Positions 32,524 to 41,773 are shown, numbered from the stretch's first letter. The stretch: 64,000 nt of DNA from Rhodoferax sp. AJA081-3 (GCF_017798165.1 NZ_CP059068.1:3844001-3908000), one strand, 5' to 3'. Numbers and translations: made by a program. Notes: a model not told the origin generated them from the sequence alone.

Positions 32524-34320
32524 ATGCCTACATACACCCCACCCCTGCGTGACATGCAGTTTGTGATGCACGAAGTCCTCAAGGTCGTGGACGACTTCAA
32601 GCAAATCCCGCAACACGCCGAGATCGACGCCGACACCATCAACGCCGTGCTGGAAGAAGGCGGCAAGTTCGCCTCGGAAGTGATCTTCCCGTTGAACATC
32701 TCCGGTGACGCCGAGGGTTGCACGCTGGACACCAAGACCCACGCGGTGACCACACCCAAGGGTTTCAAGGAAGCTTACAAGACCTATATCGAAGGCGGCT
32801 GGGCGGCTCTGGGTTGCGACCCCGAGTTTGGCGGTCAGGGCCTGCCCCTGGTTGTCAACAGCATGTTTTATGAAATGCTGAACAGCGCCAACCAGGCTTG
32901 GACCATGTACCCCGGTCTGACCCACGGCGCTTATGCTGCCTTGCACACGCACGGTACCGACGAGCAAAAGGCCACCTACCTGCACAAGATGACCAGTGGT
33001 GAGTGGACCGGCACCATGTGCCTGACAGAACCCCATTGCGGTACCGACCTGGGCCTGATGCGCACCAAGGCCGAGCCCCAGGCGGACGGCACCTACAAGA
33101 TCACCGGCAACAAGATCTTCATCAGCGCCGGTGAACACGACATGGCCGACAACATCATCCACCTGGTGTTGGCCCGCCTGCCCGATGCGCCTCCCGGCAT
33201 CAAGGGTGTCAGCCTGTTCATCGTGCCCAAGTTCAATGTGAACAAGGACGGTTCTTTGGGTTCACGCAATGGCATCTATTGCGGTGGCCTGGAGCACAAG
33301 ATGGGCATCAAGTCCAACGCTACTGCCCAGATCGTCATGGAAGATGCCATCGGCACCATGGTCGGCCAGCCCAACAAGGGCATGCAGGGCATGTTCGTGA
33401 TGATGAACGCCGCCCGCCTGGGTGTGGGCAACCAGTCCCTGGGCCTGACCGAAGTGGCGTTCCAGAATGCGCTGGCCTATGCCAAAGACCGCATCCAGAT
33501 GCGCAGCCTGTCCGGCCCCAAGGCCAAGGACAAGGCGGCGGACCCCATCATCGTGCACCCCGATGTGCGCAAGATGCTGCTGACAGCCAAGGCCTATGCC
33601 GAAGGTGGCCGTGCGTTGCAGGCCTTCTGCTCCATGCTGCTGGAAAAAGAACACGGCCACCCGGACGAAAAAGTCCGCAAGGACTCGGGCGAAATGTTGT
33701 CCATGCTGACACCCATCGTCAAAGCCTTCCTCACGGACAACGGCCACATCTCCACCAATGCCTGCATGCAGGTGTTTGGCGGCCATGGCTTCATCAAGGA
33801 ATGGGGCATGGAACAGTTTGTCCGCGACAACCGCATCAACCTGATCTACGAAGGCACCAACACCATCCAGTCGCTGGACCTGCTGGGCCGCAAGATTTTG
33901 GGCAACAACGGCGCCACGCTGAAGAAGTTCGGCAAGCTGGTGGGCAAGCTGGTGGAAGAAGAAGGCGTCAACGAAAAGATGGCCGAGTTCATCACCCCCA
34001 TCGCCATCCTGGGTGACCAGATGACCAAGTTCACCACCGAGATTGGTTTCAAGGGTTTCCAGAACCCCGACGAAGTGGGCGCTGCTGCGGTGGACTATCT
34101 GCGCGTGGCAGGCCATCTGGTGTTTGGCTACTTCTGGGCCCGCATGGCACAGGTGGCTCTGCGCGAAATCGCAGCGGGCAATACCGACCCGTTCTATGGT
34201 GCCAAGTTGCAGACAGCGCGCTTCTACTTCAGCAAGCTGTTCCCTGAAACCGCAACGCTGATGCGCACTGCACGGGCAGGCAGCAAGGTTCTGATGGATA
34301 CCGATCTGGCTCTGGCCTGA
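32524..34320 (+). CDS. Acyl-CoA dehydrogenase, long form with C-terminal domain
   Basis: The 598-residue flavoprotein belongs to the large acyl-CoA dehydrogenase / DmdC-like group. It has the FAD-dependent core (MCLTEPHCGTDLGLMRTKAEPQADGTYKITGNKIFISAGEHDM), a conserved EGTNTIQSLDLLGRKIL segment with the usual catalytic-base position (IYEGTN near residue 441), and an extra C-terminal domain after about residue 470. It would form the 2,3-double bond in acyl-CoA, the first step of beta-oxidation, passing electrons to ETF. ATG 32524 follows AAGGAG; the upstream open frame from 32410 overlaps the TetR gene. Confidence 0.93.
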   Translation: MPTYTPPLRDMQFVMHEVLKVVDDFKQIPQHAEIDADTINAVLEEGGKFASEVIFPLNISGDAEGCTLDTKTHAVTTPKGFKEAYKTYIEGGWAALGCDPEFGGQGLPLVVNSMFYEMLNSANQAWTMYPGLTHGAYAALHTHGTDEQKATYLHKMTSGEWTGTMCLTEPHCGTDLGLMRTKAEPQADGTYKITGNKIFISAGEHDMADNIIHLVLARLPDAPPGIKGVSLFIVPKFNVNKDGSLGSRNGIYCGGLEHKMGIKSNATAQIVMEDAIGTMVGQPNKGMQGMFVMMNAARLGVGNQSLGLTEVAFQNALAYAKDRIQMRSLSGPKAKDKAADPIIVHPDVRKMLLTAKAYAEGGRALQAFCSMLLEKEHGHPDEKVRKDSGEMLSMLTPIVKAFLTDNGHISTNACMQVFGGHGFIKEWGMEQFVRDNRINLIYEGTNTIQSLDLLGRKILGNNGATLKKFGKLVGKLVEEEGVNEKMAEFITPIAILGDQMTKFTTEIGFKGFQNPDEVGAAAVDYLRVAGHLVFGYFWARMAQVALREIAAGNTDPFYGAKLQTARFYFSKLFPETATLMRTARAGSKVLMDTDLALA

Positions 34321-34375
34321 TACCGGTTCGTTTTGCCGGATTGTTTGTTCGATTCAAGAAAATAGAGGAGTCCCC

Positions 34376-34810
34376 ATGTTGCGTACCGTCATTGCAGGTC
34401 TGGTGTTTGGTTTCAGTGTCTCGGCCATGGCCCAGATGTCGCCTGTGGGCGTATGGAATTCGGTAGATGACAAAACCAAGGAACTGAAGTCCGAGATCGT
34501 GATCACCGAAAACGCTGGCGTGTTGAGTGGGAAGATCTCCAAACTCCTGCGCAAGGACGCCAAGCAGGACGACGTGTGCCGCGAGTGCACCGACGACCGC
34601 AAGGACAAACCCCTCATTGGTCTTGAGATCATCCGTGGCGCCAAGAAGGCGGATGGCAAAGACGTGTGGGAGGACGGCAAGATCCTTGATCCTGAAAACG
34701 GCAAAACCTATGCCTTGCGTATGACCCCTATCGAGAACGGATCCAAGCTCGAAGTGCGCGGCTCCATTGCCTTCTTTGGACGGACCCAGACCTGGGTTCG
34801 CGCCAAATAA
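34376..34810 (+). CDS. DUF2147 family periplasmic protein
   Basis: The 144-residue protein has a signal peptide (MLRTVIAGLVFGFSVSAMA) and the DUF2147 fold: SPVGVWNSVDDKTKELKSEIVITE, then DVCRECTDDRKDKPLIGLEIIRG, and WEDGKILDPENGKTYALRM. The family is found widely in proteobacteria with no assigned activity. Lipocalin-like beta strands and the paired Cys are visible. It lies between the acyl-CoA dehydrogenase and the FadB-like gene in the same direction, so co-expression with fatty-acid degradation is likely. Confidence 0.9.
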   Translation: MLRTVIAGLVFGFSVSAMAQMSPVGVWNSVDDKTKELKSEIVITENAGVLSGKISKLLRKDAKQDDVCRECTDDRKDKPLIGLEIIRGAKKADGKDVWEDGKILDPENGKTYALRMTPIENGSKLEVRGSIAFFGRTQTWVRAK

Positions 34811-34834
34811 CCTCTTACTCAGAGAGATATATTC

Positions 34835-37234
34835 ATGTCCCGTTTCCAAGTCAGAAAAGTCGCCGTGCTCGGCGCCGGTGTGATGGGTGCGCAAATCGCC
34901 GCCCATCTGGTCAATGTCAAGGTGCCGGTGGTGCTGTTCGATTTGCCGGCCAAGGAAGGCCCGAAGAACGGCATCGTCACCAAGGCCGTCGAGGGCCTGA
35001 AAAAACTCAAGCCTGCACCCTTGGGTGTGGCCGAAGATGCGGTGCTGATCCAGCAGGCCAACTACGAAGAGCACATGGATGTGCTCAAGGAATGTGACCT
35101 GATCATCGAGGCCATTGCCGAACGCATGGACTGGAAGCTGGACCTGTACAAGAAGATCGCACCCTTTGTGGCGCCGCACGCCATCGTGGCGTCCAACACG
35201 TCGGGCCTGTCGATCACCAAGCTGAGTGAAGCGCTGCCCGAAGAAATCAAGCCACGCTTCTGCGGCATCCACTTCTTCAATCCACCCCGCTACATGGCAC
35301 TGGTGGAACTGATCAACACCCCCACTACTCAATCGCAGGTGCTGGATGATCTGGAAGCTTTTGTCACCAGCAACCTGGGCAAGGGCGTGGTTCATGCCAA
35401 GGATTCGCCCAACTTCATCGCTAACCGCGTCGGCATCGCTGGCATGTTGACGACGATGAAAGAGGTCGAAAACTTTGGTCTGACTTTTGATGTGGTCGAT
35501 GACCTGACCGGCAAGAAGCTGGGCCGCGCCTCCAGCGGCACCTTCCGTACCGCCGACGTTGTGGGTCTGGACACCATGGCCCACGTCATCAAGACGCTGC
35601 AGGACACGCTGAGCATTGAGACCGATCCGTTCTACGCCAGTTTTGCCACCCCTGAGGTGCTGAAGACGCTGCTGGAAATGGGCAACCTGGGTCAGAAGAC
35701 AAAAGCCGGTTTCTTCAAAAAGGTCGGCCGTGATGTGCTGCGCTTTGATCTGGCCAGCAAAGAATACGTGCCTGCCGGTGAAAAGGCCGATGAGGTCTAT
35801 GGCCGCATGCTGAAAAAGCCTGCCGCTGAGCGCCTGAAGCTGCTGCGCAATGCCGAGGGCAAGCAGGGGCAGTTCCTGTGGGCTATTCTGCGCAACAGCT
35901 TCCACTATGCCGCCATCCATTTGGCATCGATTGCCGACAACGCGCGTGATGTGGACTTCTGCATGCGCTGGGGCTTTGGTATGCAGCAAGGCCCGTTCGA
36001 GCTGTGGCAAGAGGCCGGCTGGCTGGAAGTGGCCAAGATGGTCCAGGAAGACATCGATGCGGGCAAGGCGCTGTGCAAAGCACCGTTGCCCAAGTGGGTG
36101 TTTGAAGGCCCTGTCGCGGAGCGTGGTGGTGTGCACCAGCCGGAGGGCTCGTTCAACCCCACCACCGGCAAGTTTGTTGCACCACGCAGCCTGCCCGTGT
36201 ATGCCCGCCAGCACTTCCCCGAAAGCGTGCTGGGTGCGAATGCACCTTCCGCCACAACGGCTGGCAAGACGCTGTTTGAAGACGAATCGATTCGCCTGTG
36301 GACGCTGGACGATGAAGTCGTCATCGCCAGCATCAAGACCAAGATGCATGCCATCGGCCCCGGTGTGGTCGAAGGTCTGCTGGCCGGCCTGGACATGGCC
36401 GAGAAGGATTACAAGGGCCTGGTGGTCTGGTCTCCCGATGACATGTTCTCCGCGGGTGCCGATCTGCAGTCCATGTTGCCCGCTTTCATGATCGGCGGCG
36501 CTGCCGCCATCGACGGCGCCGAGCTGGAGATGCAGCAGGCTATGCTGAAGTTGCGTTACTCCAATGTGCCGGTGGTGTCTGCGGTGCGCGGCCTGGCATT
36601 GGGTGGCGGATGTGAATTGGCCGTATATTCCAGCCGCCGCGTGGCCGCCATGGAAAGTTACATCGGTCTGGTGGAAGTCGGAGTAGGCCTGGTTCCCGGT
36701 GCCGGTGGCCTGACCTACATCGCCCGCCGAGCGGCCGAGAACATGGCCCTGTCCACCTCCAAGGACTTGCTGCCGTTCCTGACTGAAGGTTTCACCGGCG
36801 CCGCTATGGCCAAGGTGGGCACCAGCGCGCTGGAAAGCCGCAAGCTGGGCTACCTGCTGGACAGCGATGTTATCGTGCCGCACAAGGACGAGCTCCTGTT
36901 TGTCGCCATCAACGAGGCCAAGGCCTTGTTTGCTGGCGGCTACCGCGCGCCGCACAAGCGCCTGTTCCCGGTGGCCGGCCGCAGCGGCATTGCCACCATC
37001 ACGGCACAGCTGGTCAATATGCGTGACGGTGGTTTCATCAGCGGACACGACTTCCATATCGGTAAGCTGATCGCCGAAGTGGTGTGTGGCGGCCAGGTGG
37101 ATGCCGGCACCCTGGTCAGCGAAGAATACCTGATGACATTGGAGCGCAAGGCCTTTACCTCGCTGCTGACCAACGCGAAGACGCAGGAACGCATCATGGG
37201 CATGATGTCCACCGGCAAACCGGTGCGCAACTGA
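34835..37234 (+). CDS. 3-hydroxyacyl-CoA dehydrogenase / enoyl-CoA hydratase (FadN/FadB-like)
   Basis: The 799-residue bifunctional enzyme has the dehydrogenase first and the hydratase last, the reverse of E. coli FadB and as in Bacillus FadN. The NAD-binding site VAVLGAGVMGAQIAAHL is near residue 10, the dehydrogenase signature is FCGIHFFNPPRYMALVELI, and the C-terminal crotonase domain has the oxyanion segment SAGADLQSM plus both catalytic Glu residues (LGGGCELAVYSS and IGLVEVGVGLVPGAGG). It hydrates enoyl-CoA and oxidises the hydroxyacyl-CoA product. The next gene starts one base after its stop. Confidence 0.94.
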   Translation: MSRFQVRKVAVLGAGVMGAQIAAHLVNVKVPVVLFDLPAKEGPKNGIVTKAVEGLKKLKPAPLGVAEDAVLIQQANYEEHMDVLKECDLIIEAIAERMDWKLDLYKKIAPFVAPHAIVASNTSGLSITKLSEALPEEIKPRFCGIHFFNPPRYMALVELINTPTTQSQVLDDLEAFVTSNLGKGVVHAKDSPNFIANRVGIAGMLTTMKEVENFGLTFDVVDDLTGKKLGRASSGTFRTADVVGLDTMAHVIKTLQDTLSIETDPFYASFATPEVLKTLLEMGNLGQKTKAGFFKKVGRDVLRFDLASKEYVPAGEKADEVYGRMLKKPAAERLKLLRNAEGKQGQFLWAILRNSFHYAAIHLASIADNARDVDFCMRWGFGMQQGPFELWQEAGWLEVAKMVQEDIDAGKALCKAPLPKWVFEGPVAERGGVHQPEGSFNPTTGKFVAPRSLPVYARQHFPESVLGANAPSATTAGKTLFEDESIRLWTLDDEVVIASIKTKMHAIGPGVVEGLLAGLDMAEKDYKGLVVWSPDDMFSAGADLQSMLPAFMIGGAAAIDGAELEMQQAMLKLRYSNVPVVSAVRGLALGGGCELAVYSSRRVAAMESYIGLVEVGVGLVPGAGGLTYIARRAAENMALSTSKDLLPFLTEGFTGAAMAKVGTSALESRKLGYLLDSDVIVPHKDELLFVAINEAKALFAGGYRAPHKRLFPVAGRSGIATITAQLVNMRDGGFISGHDFHIGKLIAEVVCGGQVDAGTLVSEEYLMTLERKAFTSLLTNAKTQERIMGMMSTGKPVRN

Positions 37235-37235
37235 T

Positions 37236-37772
37236 ATGTCCACGACCGCTCGTCCCAACCGCCTGGCACGCACGCTGGCCCAACTGGACCGGGTGCCTGC
37301 ACCGCTGCGTCCGCTGGTGCGCAACCTCGTGTTGCGCCGCGCCGTGCCTTTTACCGGTACGGCACGCCTGGACTTTGCCGTGATGACGCCTGAGAAGGTG
37401 GAGATTGGCATTGCCAACCAGCGCCGGGTGCAAAACCATATCCAGGGCGTGCACGCCGCTGCGATGACGCTGTTGGCCGAAACGGCCACCGGCATGGTGG
37501 TCGGCATGAATGTGCGCGACGATTGCCTGCCCCTGGCCAAGGAACTCAAGGTGCAGTTCAAACGCCGCACCCAGGGCGACATGCGCGCCGTGGCGCAGTT
37601 GACCGCCCAACAGCGCCAGCAGATGCAGACACAGGACAAGGGCGAAGTGGTCGTGCCGGTGACCGTGACCGATGCATCGGGCCAAGAGCCTATCCAGTGT
37701 GAATTCATCTGGGCCTGGGTGCCGACCGCCAAGAAGGCGGCCACCACCAAGACCCGCAGCGTTCCGGCCTGA
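37236..37772 (+). CDS. DUF4442 hotdog-fold thioesterase-like protein
   Basis: The 178-residue protein matches the DUF4442 / PaaI-like hotdog group: FTGTARLDFAVMTPEKVEIGIANQRRVQNHIQGVHAAAMTLLAETATGMVVGMNVRD. The helix after the NHIQGVHAAA turn is where the catalytic Asp/Glu of hotdog thioesterases sits. The embedded position between fadB-like and thiolase genes, with one-base spacing from the former, suggests it removes CoA from stalled intermediates or releases acyl products. Confidence 0.85.
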   Translation: MSTTARPNRLARTLAQLDRVPAPLRPLVRNLVLRRAVPFTGTARLDFAVMTPEKVEIGIANQRRVQNHIQGVHAAAMTLLAETATGMVVGMNVRDDCLPLAKELKVQFKRRTQGDMRAVAQLTAQQRQQMQTQDKGEVVVPVTVTDASGQEPIQCEFIWAWVPTAKKAATTKTRSVPA

Positions 37773-37809
37773 TGCCGGGACCCACCCAGAACCGTTAAGG
37801 AGTTACTCC

Positions 37810-39003
37810 ATGAAACAAGTGCAAGACGCCTACATTGTTGCTGCCACCCGCACGCCCATCGGGCGCTCCGGCCGCGGCTACTTCCGCAACACCCGCCCCG
37901 ACGAACTGCTGGTGGCTGCCATCCGCAGTGCCATGCTGCAGGTGCCTTCGCTGGACCCCAAGGCGATTGAAGACGCCATCATTGGCTGCTCTTTCCCTGA
38001 GGGTGAGCAGGGCATGAACATGGCCCGTATTGCCACCGGTCTGGCCTTTGCCAATCCGGTGGGCGGCGTCACCGTCAACCGCTTCTGCGCTTCCGGTGTG
38101 ACCGCGATCCAGATGGCCGCCGACCGCATCCGCGTGGGCGAGGCCGATGTGATGATTGCCGGTGGAGCCGAGTCCATGAGCATGGTGCCCATGGGTGGCA
38201 ACAAGACCTCGTTCAACCCCGCAGTGTTCGAGCGTGACGAAAACATCGGCATCGCCTACGGCATGGGCCTGACCGCCGAGAAGGTGGCTCAGCAGTGGAA
38301 AATTTCGCGCGAAATGCAAGATGCCTTTGCGCTGGAGTCGCACCTGCGCGCCGTCAAGGCCCAGCAGGCCGGTGAATTCACCGACGAAATCACCCCCTTC
38401 GACGTGATTGAACGCACACCCGACCTGGCCACCGGTGAGGTGCGGAGCAAGACCCGCACCGTGAGCCTGGACGAAGGCCCCCGCCCCGACACCACGCTGG
38501 AAGCCCTGGCCAAGTTGAAGCCGGTGTTTGCTGCGCGCGGCAGTGTCACCGCCGGCAATAGCTCACAAACCAGCGACGGCGCCGGTGCGCTGATCCTGGC
38601 CAGCGAAAAGGCGGTCAAGCAGTTTGGCCTGACGCCCTTGGCACGTTTTGTGTCGTTCGCCGCACGCGGCGTGCCGCCCGAGATCATGGGTATTGGCCCT
38701 ATCGAGGCCATTCCCGCCGCGCTGCGCTACGCCGGCATCAACAGCCAGGACATCGGCTGGTACGAGCTGAACGAAGCCTTTGCTGCACAGTCCTTGGCCG
38801 TTATCAATACTTTGGGTTTGGACCCTTCCAAGGTCAACCCCATGGGCGGTGCCATTGCCCTGGGCCACCCCCTGGGCGCTACCGGTGCTATCCGGGCCGC
38901 GACAGTGGTGCACGCCTTGCGTCGCCATAATCTGAAGTACGGCATGGTGACCATGTGTGTGGGTACGGGCCAGGGCGCTGCAGGGATTTTTGAGCGCGTC
39001 TGA
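37810..39003 (+). CDS. Acetyl-CoA C-acyltransferase (thiolase)
   Basis: The 397-residue thiolase has the acylated Cys93 in NRFCASG, His in GHPLGATGAIR near residue 354, and the second Cys in MCVGTGQGAAG near residue 384. It catalyses CoA-dependent cleavage of 3-ketoacyl-CoA, the last beta-oxidation step, and pairs with the FadB-like enzyme two genes upstream. AAGGAG precedes ATG 37810. The frame upstream to 37672 overlaps the DUF4442 gene and is not coding. Confidence 0.95.
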   Translation: MKQVQDAYIVAATRTPIGRSGRGYFRNTRPDELLVAAIRSAMLQVPSLDPKAIEDAIIGCSFPEGEQGMNMARIATGLAFANPVGGVTVNRFCASGVTAIQMAADRIRVGEADVMIAGGAESMSMVPMGGNKTSFNPAVFERDENIGIAYGMGLTAEKVAQQWKISREMQDAFALESHLRAVKAQQAGEFTDEITPFDVIERTPDLATGEVRSKTRTVSLDEGPRPDTTLEALAKLKPVFAARGSVTAGNSSQTSDGAGALILASEKAVKQFGLTPLARFVSFAARGVPPEIMGIGPIEAIPAALRYAGINSQDIGWYELNEAFAAQSLAVINTLGLDPSKVNPMGGAIALGHPLGATGAIRAATVVHALRRHNLKYGMVTMCVGTGQGAAGIFERV

Positions 39004-39068
39004 TCCCATCGGATACCGCCCAACCCGAGGTCGCCTGCTGGTGGCCTTTTTTCATGGGAGAAATCGAT

Positions 39069-39875
39069 GTGAGTAGCCATGCTTTTGACCAGGCCATAGC
39101 CCTGGAACTCCAGGGTGACGGCAGCTTTGCCGGCCACACCAGTGCGGCCTACGCCAACATGGTGGGCCCGTTTGGTGGCATCAGTGCCGCACAAATGGTG
39201 AATGCCGTGTTGCTGCACCCGGATCGCCTGGGCGACCCGGTATCACTGACCATCAACTTTGCAGCGGCCCTGGAGGCGGGGCCGTTTGTGGTGCAGGCCC
39301 GTGCCGCACGCACCAACCGCTCCACCCAGCACTGGATCATTGAAGTCCTGCAAAAAGGCGAGACTGTGCTCACCGGCACCGCCTTCACCGCGCTGCGCCG
39401 TGAAACCTGGGGCGTGGACGACGATGCCATGCCCCTGTGCCCACCCCCACAAGACACGCCGCACGGCAAGAGCCCCATGCCCATGGAGTGGGTCAAACAG
39501 TACGACATGCGGCCCATTGCCGGTGCCATGCCCCTGGTCTGGGACGGCAGTGGCGACACCAGCCTGACCCAACTGTGGGTGCGCGACAACCCGCCGCGCC
39601 CGCTGGACTTTGCCTCACTCACCGCCTTGTCCGATGTGTTTTTTCCTCGCATCTTTGTGCGCCGCGCGACGCTGGTGCCAGTGGGCACCGTGACCATGAC
39701 GGTGTATTACCACGCCGACAGTGCCCAACTGCAGGCCAGCGGCACCAGCTACCTGCTGGCCCAAGCCCGCGCTCAAGCTTTTCGCAACGGATACTTCGAC
39801 CACACGGCCCAGCTGTGGAATGAGGCCGGCGTGTTGCTGGCGACTACCCACCAGGTTGTTTATTACAAAAACTAA
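39069..39875 (+). CDS. Acyl-CoA thioesterase, TesB-like double hotdog
   Basis: The 268-residue protein has a tandem hotdog arrangement: the N-terminal half shows GPFGGISAAQMVNAVL and HWIIEVLQKGETVLTGTAF, and the C-terminal half shows TVTMTVYYHADSAQLQASGTSYLLAQARAQAFRNGYFDHTAQLWNEAGVLLATTHQVVYYK. It is of the YbgC/TesB-related thioesterase family 4HBT_3. GTG 39069 has GGGAG at good spacing, whereas ATG 39054 has none; the product differs by five residues. It lies in the fatty-acid cluster. Confidence 0.88.
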   Translation: MSSHAFDQAIALELQGDGSFAGHTSAAYANMVGPFGGISAAQMVNAVLLHPDRLGDPVSLTINFAAALEAGPFVVQARAARTNRSTQHWIIEVLQKGETVLTGTAFTALRRETWGVDDDAMPLCPPPQDTPHGKSPMPMEWVKQYDMRPIAGAMPLVWDGSGDTSLTQLWVRDNPPRPLDFASLTALSDVFFPRIFVRRATLVPVGTVTMTVYYHADSAQLQASGTSYLLAQARAQAFRNGYFDHTAQLWNEAGVLLATTHQVVYYKN

Positions 39876-39882
39876 TATGTTT

Positions 39883-39930
39883 GCGGGACAGACCGCAGCT
39901 GCGAAGCAGCAAGCTCTGTCCCCAACTGAC
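39883..39930. repeat. Hairpin repeat family 3, unit 1
   Basis: Outer stem GGGACAGA (39885-39892) pairs with TCTGTCCC (39915-39922). The apical stem is GCTGC-GAA-GCAGC (39898-39910). It is followed by AACTGA and then a second unit 56 bases on. Confidence 0.8.
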
Positions 39931-39938
39931 TAGAAATT

Positions 39939-39987
39939 GCGGGACAGACCGTAGTCGCGCAGCGACAAGCTCTGTCCTCAACTGATT
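39939..39987. repeat. Hairpin repeat family 3, unit 2
   Basis: The same outer stem occurs (GGGACAGA 39941-39948 with TCTGTCCT 39971-39978), but the apical stem is now GTCGC-GCA-GCGAC (39954-39966). The stem sequence changed while pairing was preserved. It ends 15 bases before the enoyl-CoA hydratase-like start. Confidence 0.8.
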
Positions 39988-40001
39988 AAGAAGGAGACGT
40001 T

Positions 40002-40769
40002 ATGCAAGACATTCTGACCCACACCGCCGACGGCGTGATGACTCTCACCATCAACCGCCCGGACAAAAAGAACTCGTTCACCCAAGCCATGTACGGCGCC
40101 ATGGCCGACGCGCTGGAGCAGGCCAAGAACGACGCCACCATCCGTGTCACCGTCATCCAGGGCGACGTGACCGTGTTCAGCGCTGGCAATGACATCAGCG
40201 ACTTTTTGCAACGCAAACCCATGCCGCAAGAAGAAGCGCCGGTGTTCAAGTTCCTGCGTGGTATTGCCACCCACCCCAAGCCCATCGTCGCCGCCGTCTG
40301 CGGCCCGGCCGTGGGTATTGGCACCACGCTGCTGTTCCACTGCGACCTGGTCTACGCCGGTGACAACGCCGCCTTTTCCATGCCCTTTGTCAACCTGGGC
40401 CTGTGCCCCGAGGCCGGCTCCAGCCTGCTGGTGCCCCAGATGATGGGTTACCACCGCGCGGCGGAGGCGCTGTTGCTGGGTGAGCCCTTCATGGCCGAGG
40501 CCGCGTTGGAAGTGGGCCTGGTCAATCGCATCCTGCCCCCCACCGAGGTCAACGACATGGTGCAAACGCTGGCGCGCAAGCTGGCCGCCAAGCCCATGGG
40601 TTCGCTGATTGAAACCAAACGCCTGATGAAGAAGGGCCAGATGGCCCAGGTGTTGGCCCAGATTGCAGAGGAGGGCGAGAACTTTGCCCGCCTGTTGCAA
40701 GAGCCTGCGGCTAAAGAAGCCTTCACCGCGTTTCTGGAGAAGCGCAAGCCCGATTTTTCCAAGGTTTAA
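40002..40769 (+). CDS. Enoyl-CoA hydratase/isomerase family protein
   Basis: The 255-residue crotonase-fold protein has the oxyanion segment FSAGNDISDFLQ near residue 63 and GPAVGIGTTLLFHCDLVY near residue 102. The two Glu residues used by classical hydratases are missing (GIGTTLL in place of GGCEL, MPFVNLG in place of PEI), while LGLCPEAGSS carries a Glu in the position used by delta3-delta2 enoyl-CoA isomerases. An isomerase acting on unsaturated fatty acids is therefore more likely than a hydratase. AAGGAGA precedes the ATG. Confidence 0.88.
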   Translation: MQDILTHTADGVMTLTINRPDKKNSFTQAMYGAMADALEQAKNDATIRVTVIQGDVTVFSAGNDISDFLQRKPMPQEEAPVFKFLRGIATHPKPIVAAVCGPAVGIGTTLLFHCDLVYAGDNAAFSMPFVNLGLCPEAGSSLLVPQMMGYHRAAEALLLGEPFMAEAALEVGLVNRILPPTEVNDMVQTLARKLAAKPMGSLIETKRLMKKGQMAQVLAQIAEEGENFARLLQEPAAKEAFTAFLEKRKPDFSKV

Positions 40770-40832
40770 CCCCTACGTACCCGGCGGCACCAAGGGGCTT
40801 CAGGTGGCGCTGGGCCAAGAGGCTTTGAATCA

Positions 40833-40887
40833 TTTTGGCCTCTAGCCCCCGAGAATACTAGTTCTGTAGCTATAAAAATAGTAGCAC
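40833..40887 (+). repeat. Dispersed repeat family 1, copy 4
   Basis: The copy reads TTTTGGCCTCTAGCCCCCGA, then an imperfect hairpin (AGAATACTAGTTCT) and TAGCTATAAAAATAGTAGCA. It separates the isomerase-like gene from the SDR gene and ends 31 bases before the SDR start. Confidence 0.8.
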
Positions 40888-40918
40888 TATTGTGCTGCTC
40901 CACCAGGAGACAAACAAC

Positions 40919-41770
40919 ATGAACACCCCTACCGCACCGGCATCCACGCTCCAGGGCAAGACCCTGTTCATCACCGGCGCCTCGCGTGGCATTGGCTTGG
41001 CCATGGCCAAACGCGCGGCGCGGGACGGCGCCAACATCGTCATCCTGGCCAAGACCACGGACCCAAACCCCAAGCTGCCCGGCACCATCTACAGCGCTGC
41101 GGCCGAAATTGAAGCCGCGGGCGGCAAGGCGCTGCCGCTGGCGGTGGACATCCGCGACGACGACGCAGTGTTCGCGGCTGTGGCCAAAGCGGTGGAGACC
41201 TTTGGTGGCATCGACATCCTGGTCAACAACGCCAGCGCCATCAGCATGACCAATACCGAAGCCACGCCCATGAAACGCTTCGACCTGATGAATGGCATCA
41301 ATGCGCGCGGCACCTACTTGTGCACGGCTGCCTGCCTGCCGGAATTGAAGAAATCAGCCGCTGCCGGGCGCAAGACCCAGGTGCTGACCATGTCGCCACC
41401 CCTCTCCATGAAGACCCACTGGTTCGCCGCCCACACGGCCTACAGCATGGCCAAATACGGCATGAGCATGTGCACGCTGGGCCACGCCGGTGAGTTCAAG
41501 AAACTGGGCATTGCCGTGAATAGCCTGTGGCCACGCACGGCCATCGCCACGGCCGCGATGCAGATGATTCCCGGTGTGGACATAGCCCTGTGCCGCACGC
41601 CCGAAATCATGGCGGACGCTGCCTACTGCGTGCTGACCAACTCCGCGTTTGAGACCGGCAACTTCTACATCGACGATGCGGTGTTGGCCGCGCATGGCAT
41701 CACCGACCTGGATGCCTATGCGGTTACGCCGGGCAACAAGAACTTTTTGCCAGACTTTTTTGTAGATTAA
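40919..41770 (+). CDS. Short-chain dehydrogenase/reductase (HSDL2-like)
   Basis: The 283-residue SDR has the cofactor motif FITGASRGIGLAMAKRAARDG, the NNASA motif and the catalytic Tyr/Lys in AYSMAKYG, preceded by a Ser-containing MSPPLSM. The sequence (IVILAKTTDPNPKLPGTIYSAAAEIEAAGGKALPL, SLWPRTAIATAAMQM) matches the HSDL2-like group linked to fatty-acid metabolism. AGGAGA precedes ATG 40919. It is the last plus-strand gene of the beta-oxidation cluster. Confidence 0.9.
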   Translation: MNTPTAPASTLQGKTLFITGASRGIGLAMAKRAARDGANIVILAKTTDPNPKLPGTIYSAAAEIEAAGGKALPLAVDIRDDDAVFAAVAKAVETFGGIDILVNNASAISMTNTEATPMKRFDLMNGINARGTYLCTAACLPELKKSAAAGRKTQVLTMSPPLSMKTHWFAAHTAYSMAKYGMSMCTLGHAGEFKKLGIAVNSLWPRTAIATAAMQMIPGVDIALCRTPEIMADAAYCVLTNSAFETGNFYIDDAVLAAHGITDLDAYAVTPGNKNFLPDFFVD

Positions 41771-41773
41771 CGC

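Noticed and set aside
34229..37750. 1173-codon open frame on the minus strand opposite the fadB-like and DUF4442 genes
   Set aside because: It lies opposite genes with clear catalytic motifs, its translation is low-complexity His/Gln/Gly-rich without any domain, and such antisense frames are expected from GC3 bias.
39883..39987. Tandem 56-base repeats as a possible CRISPR array
   Set aside because: Only two units, each forming its own hairpin with no unique spacer of constant length and no cas genes nearby.
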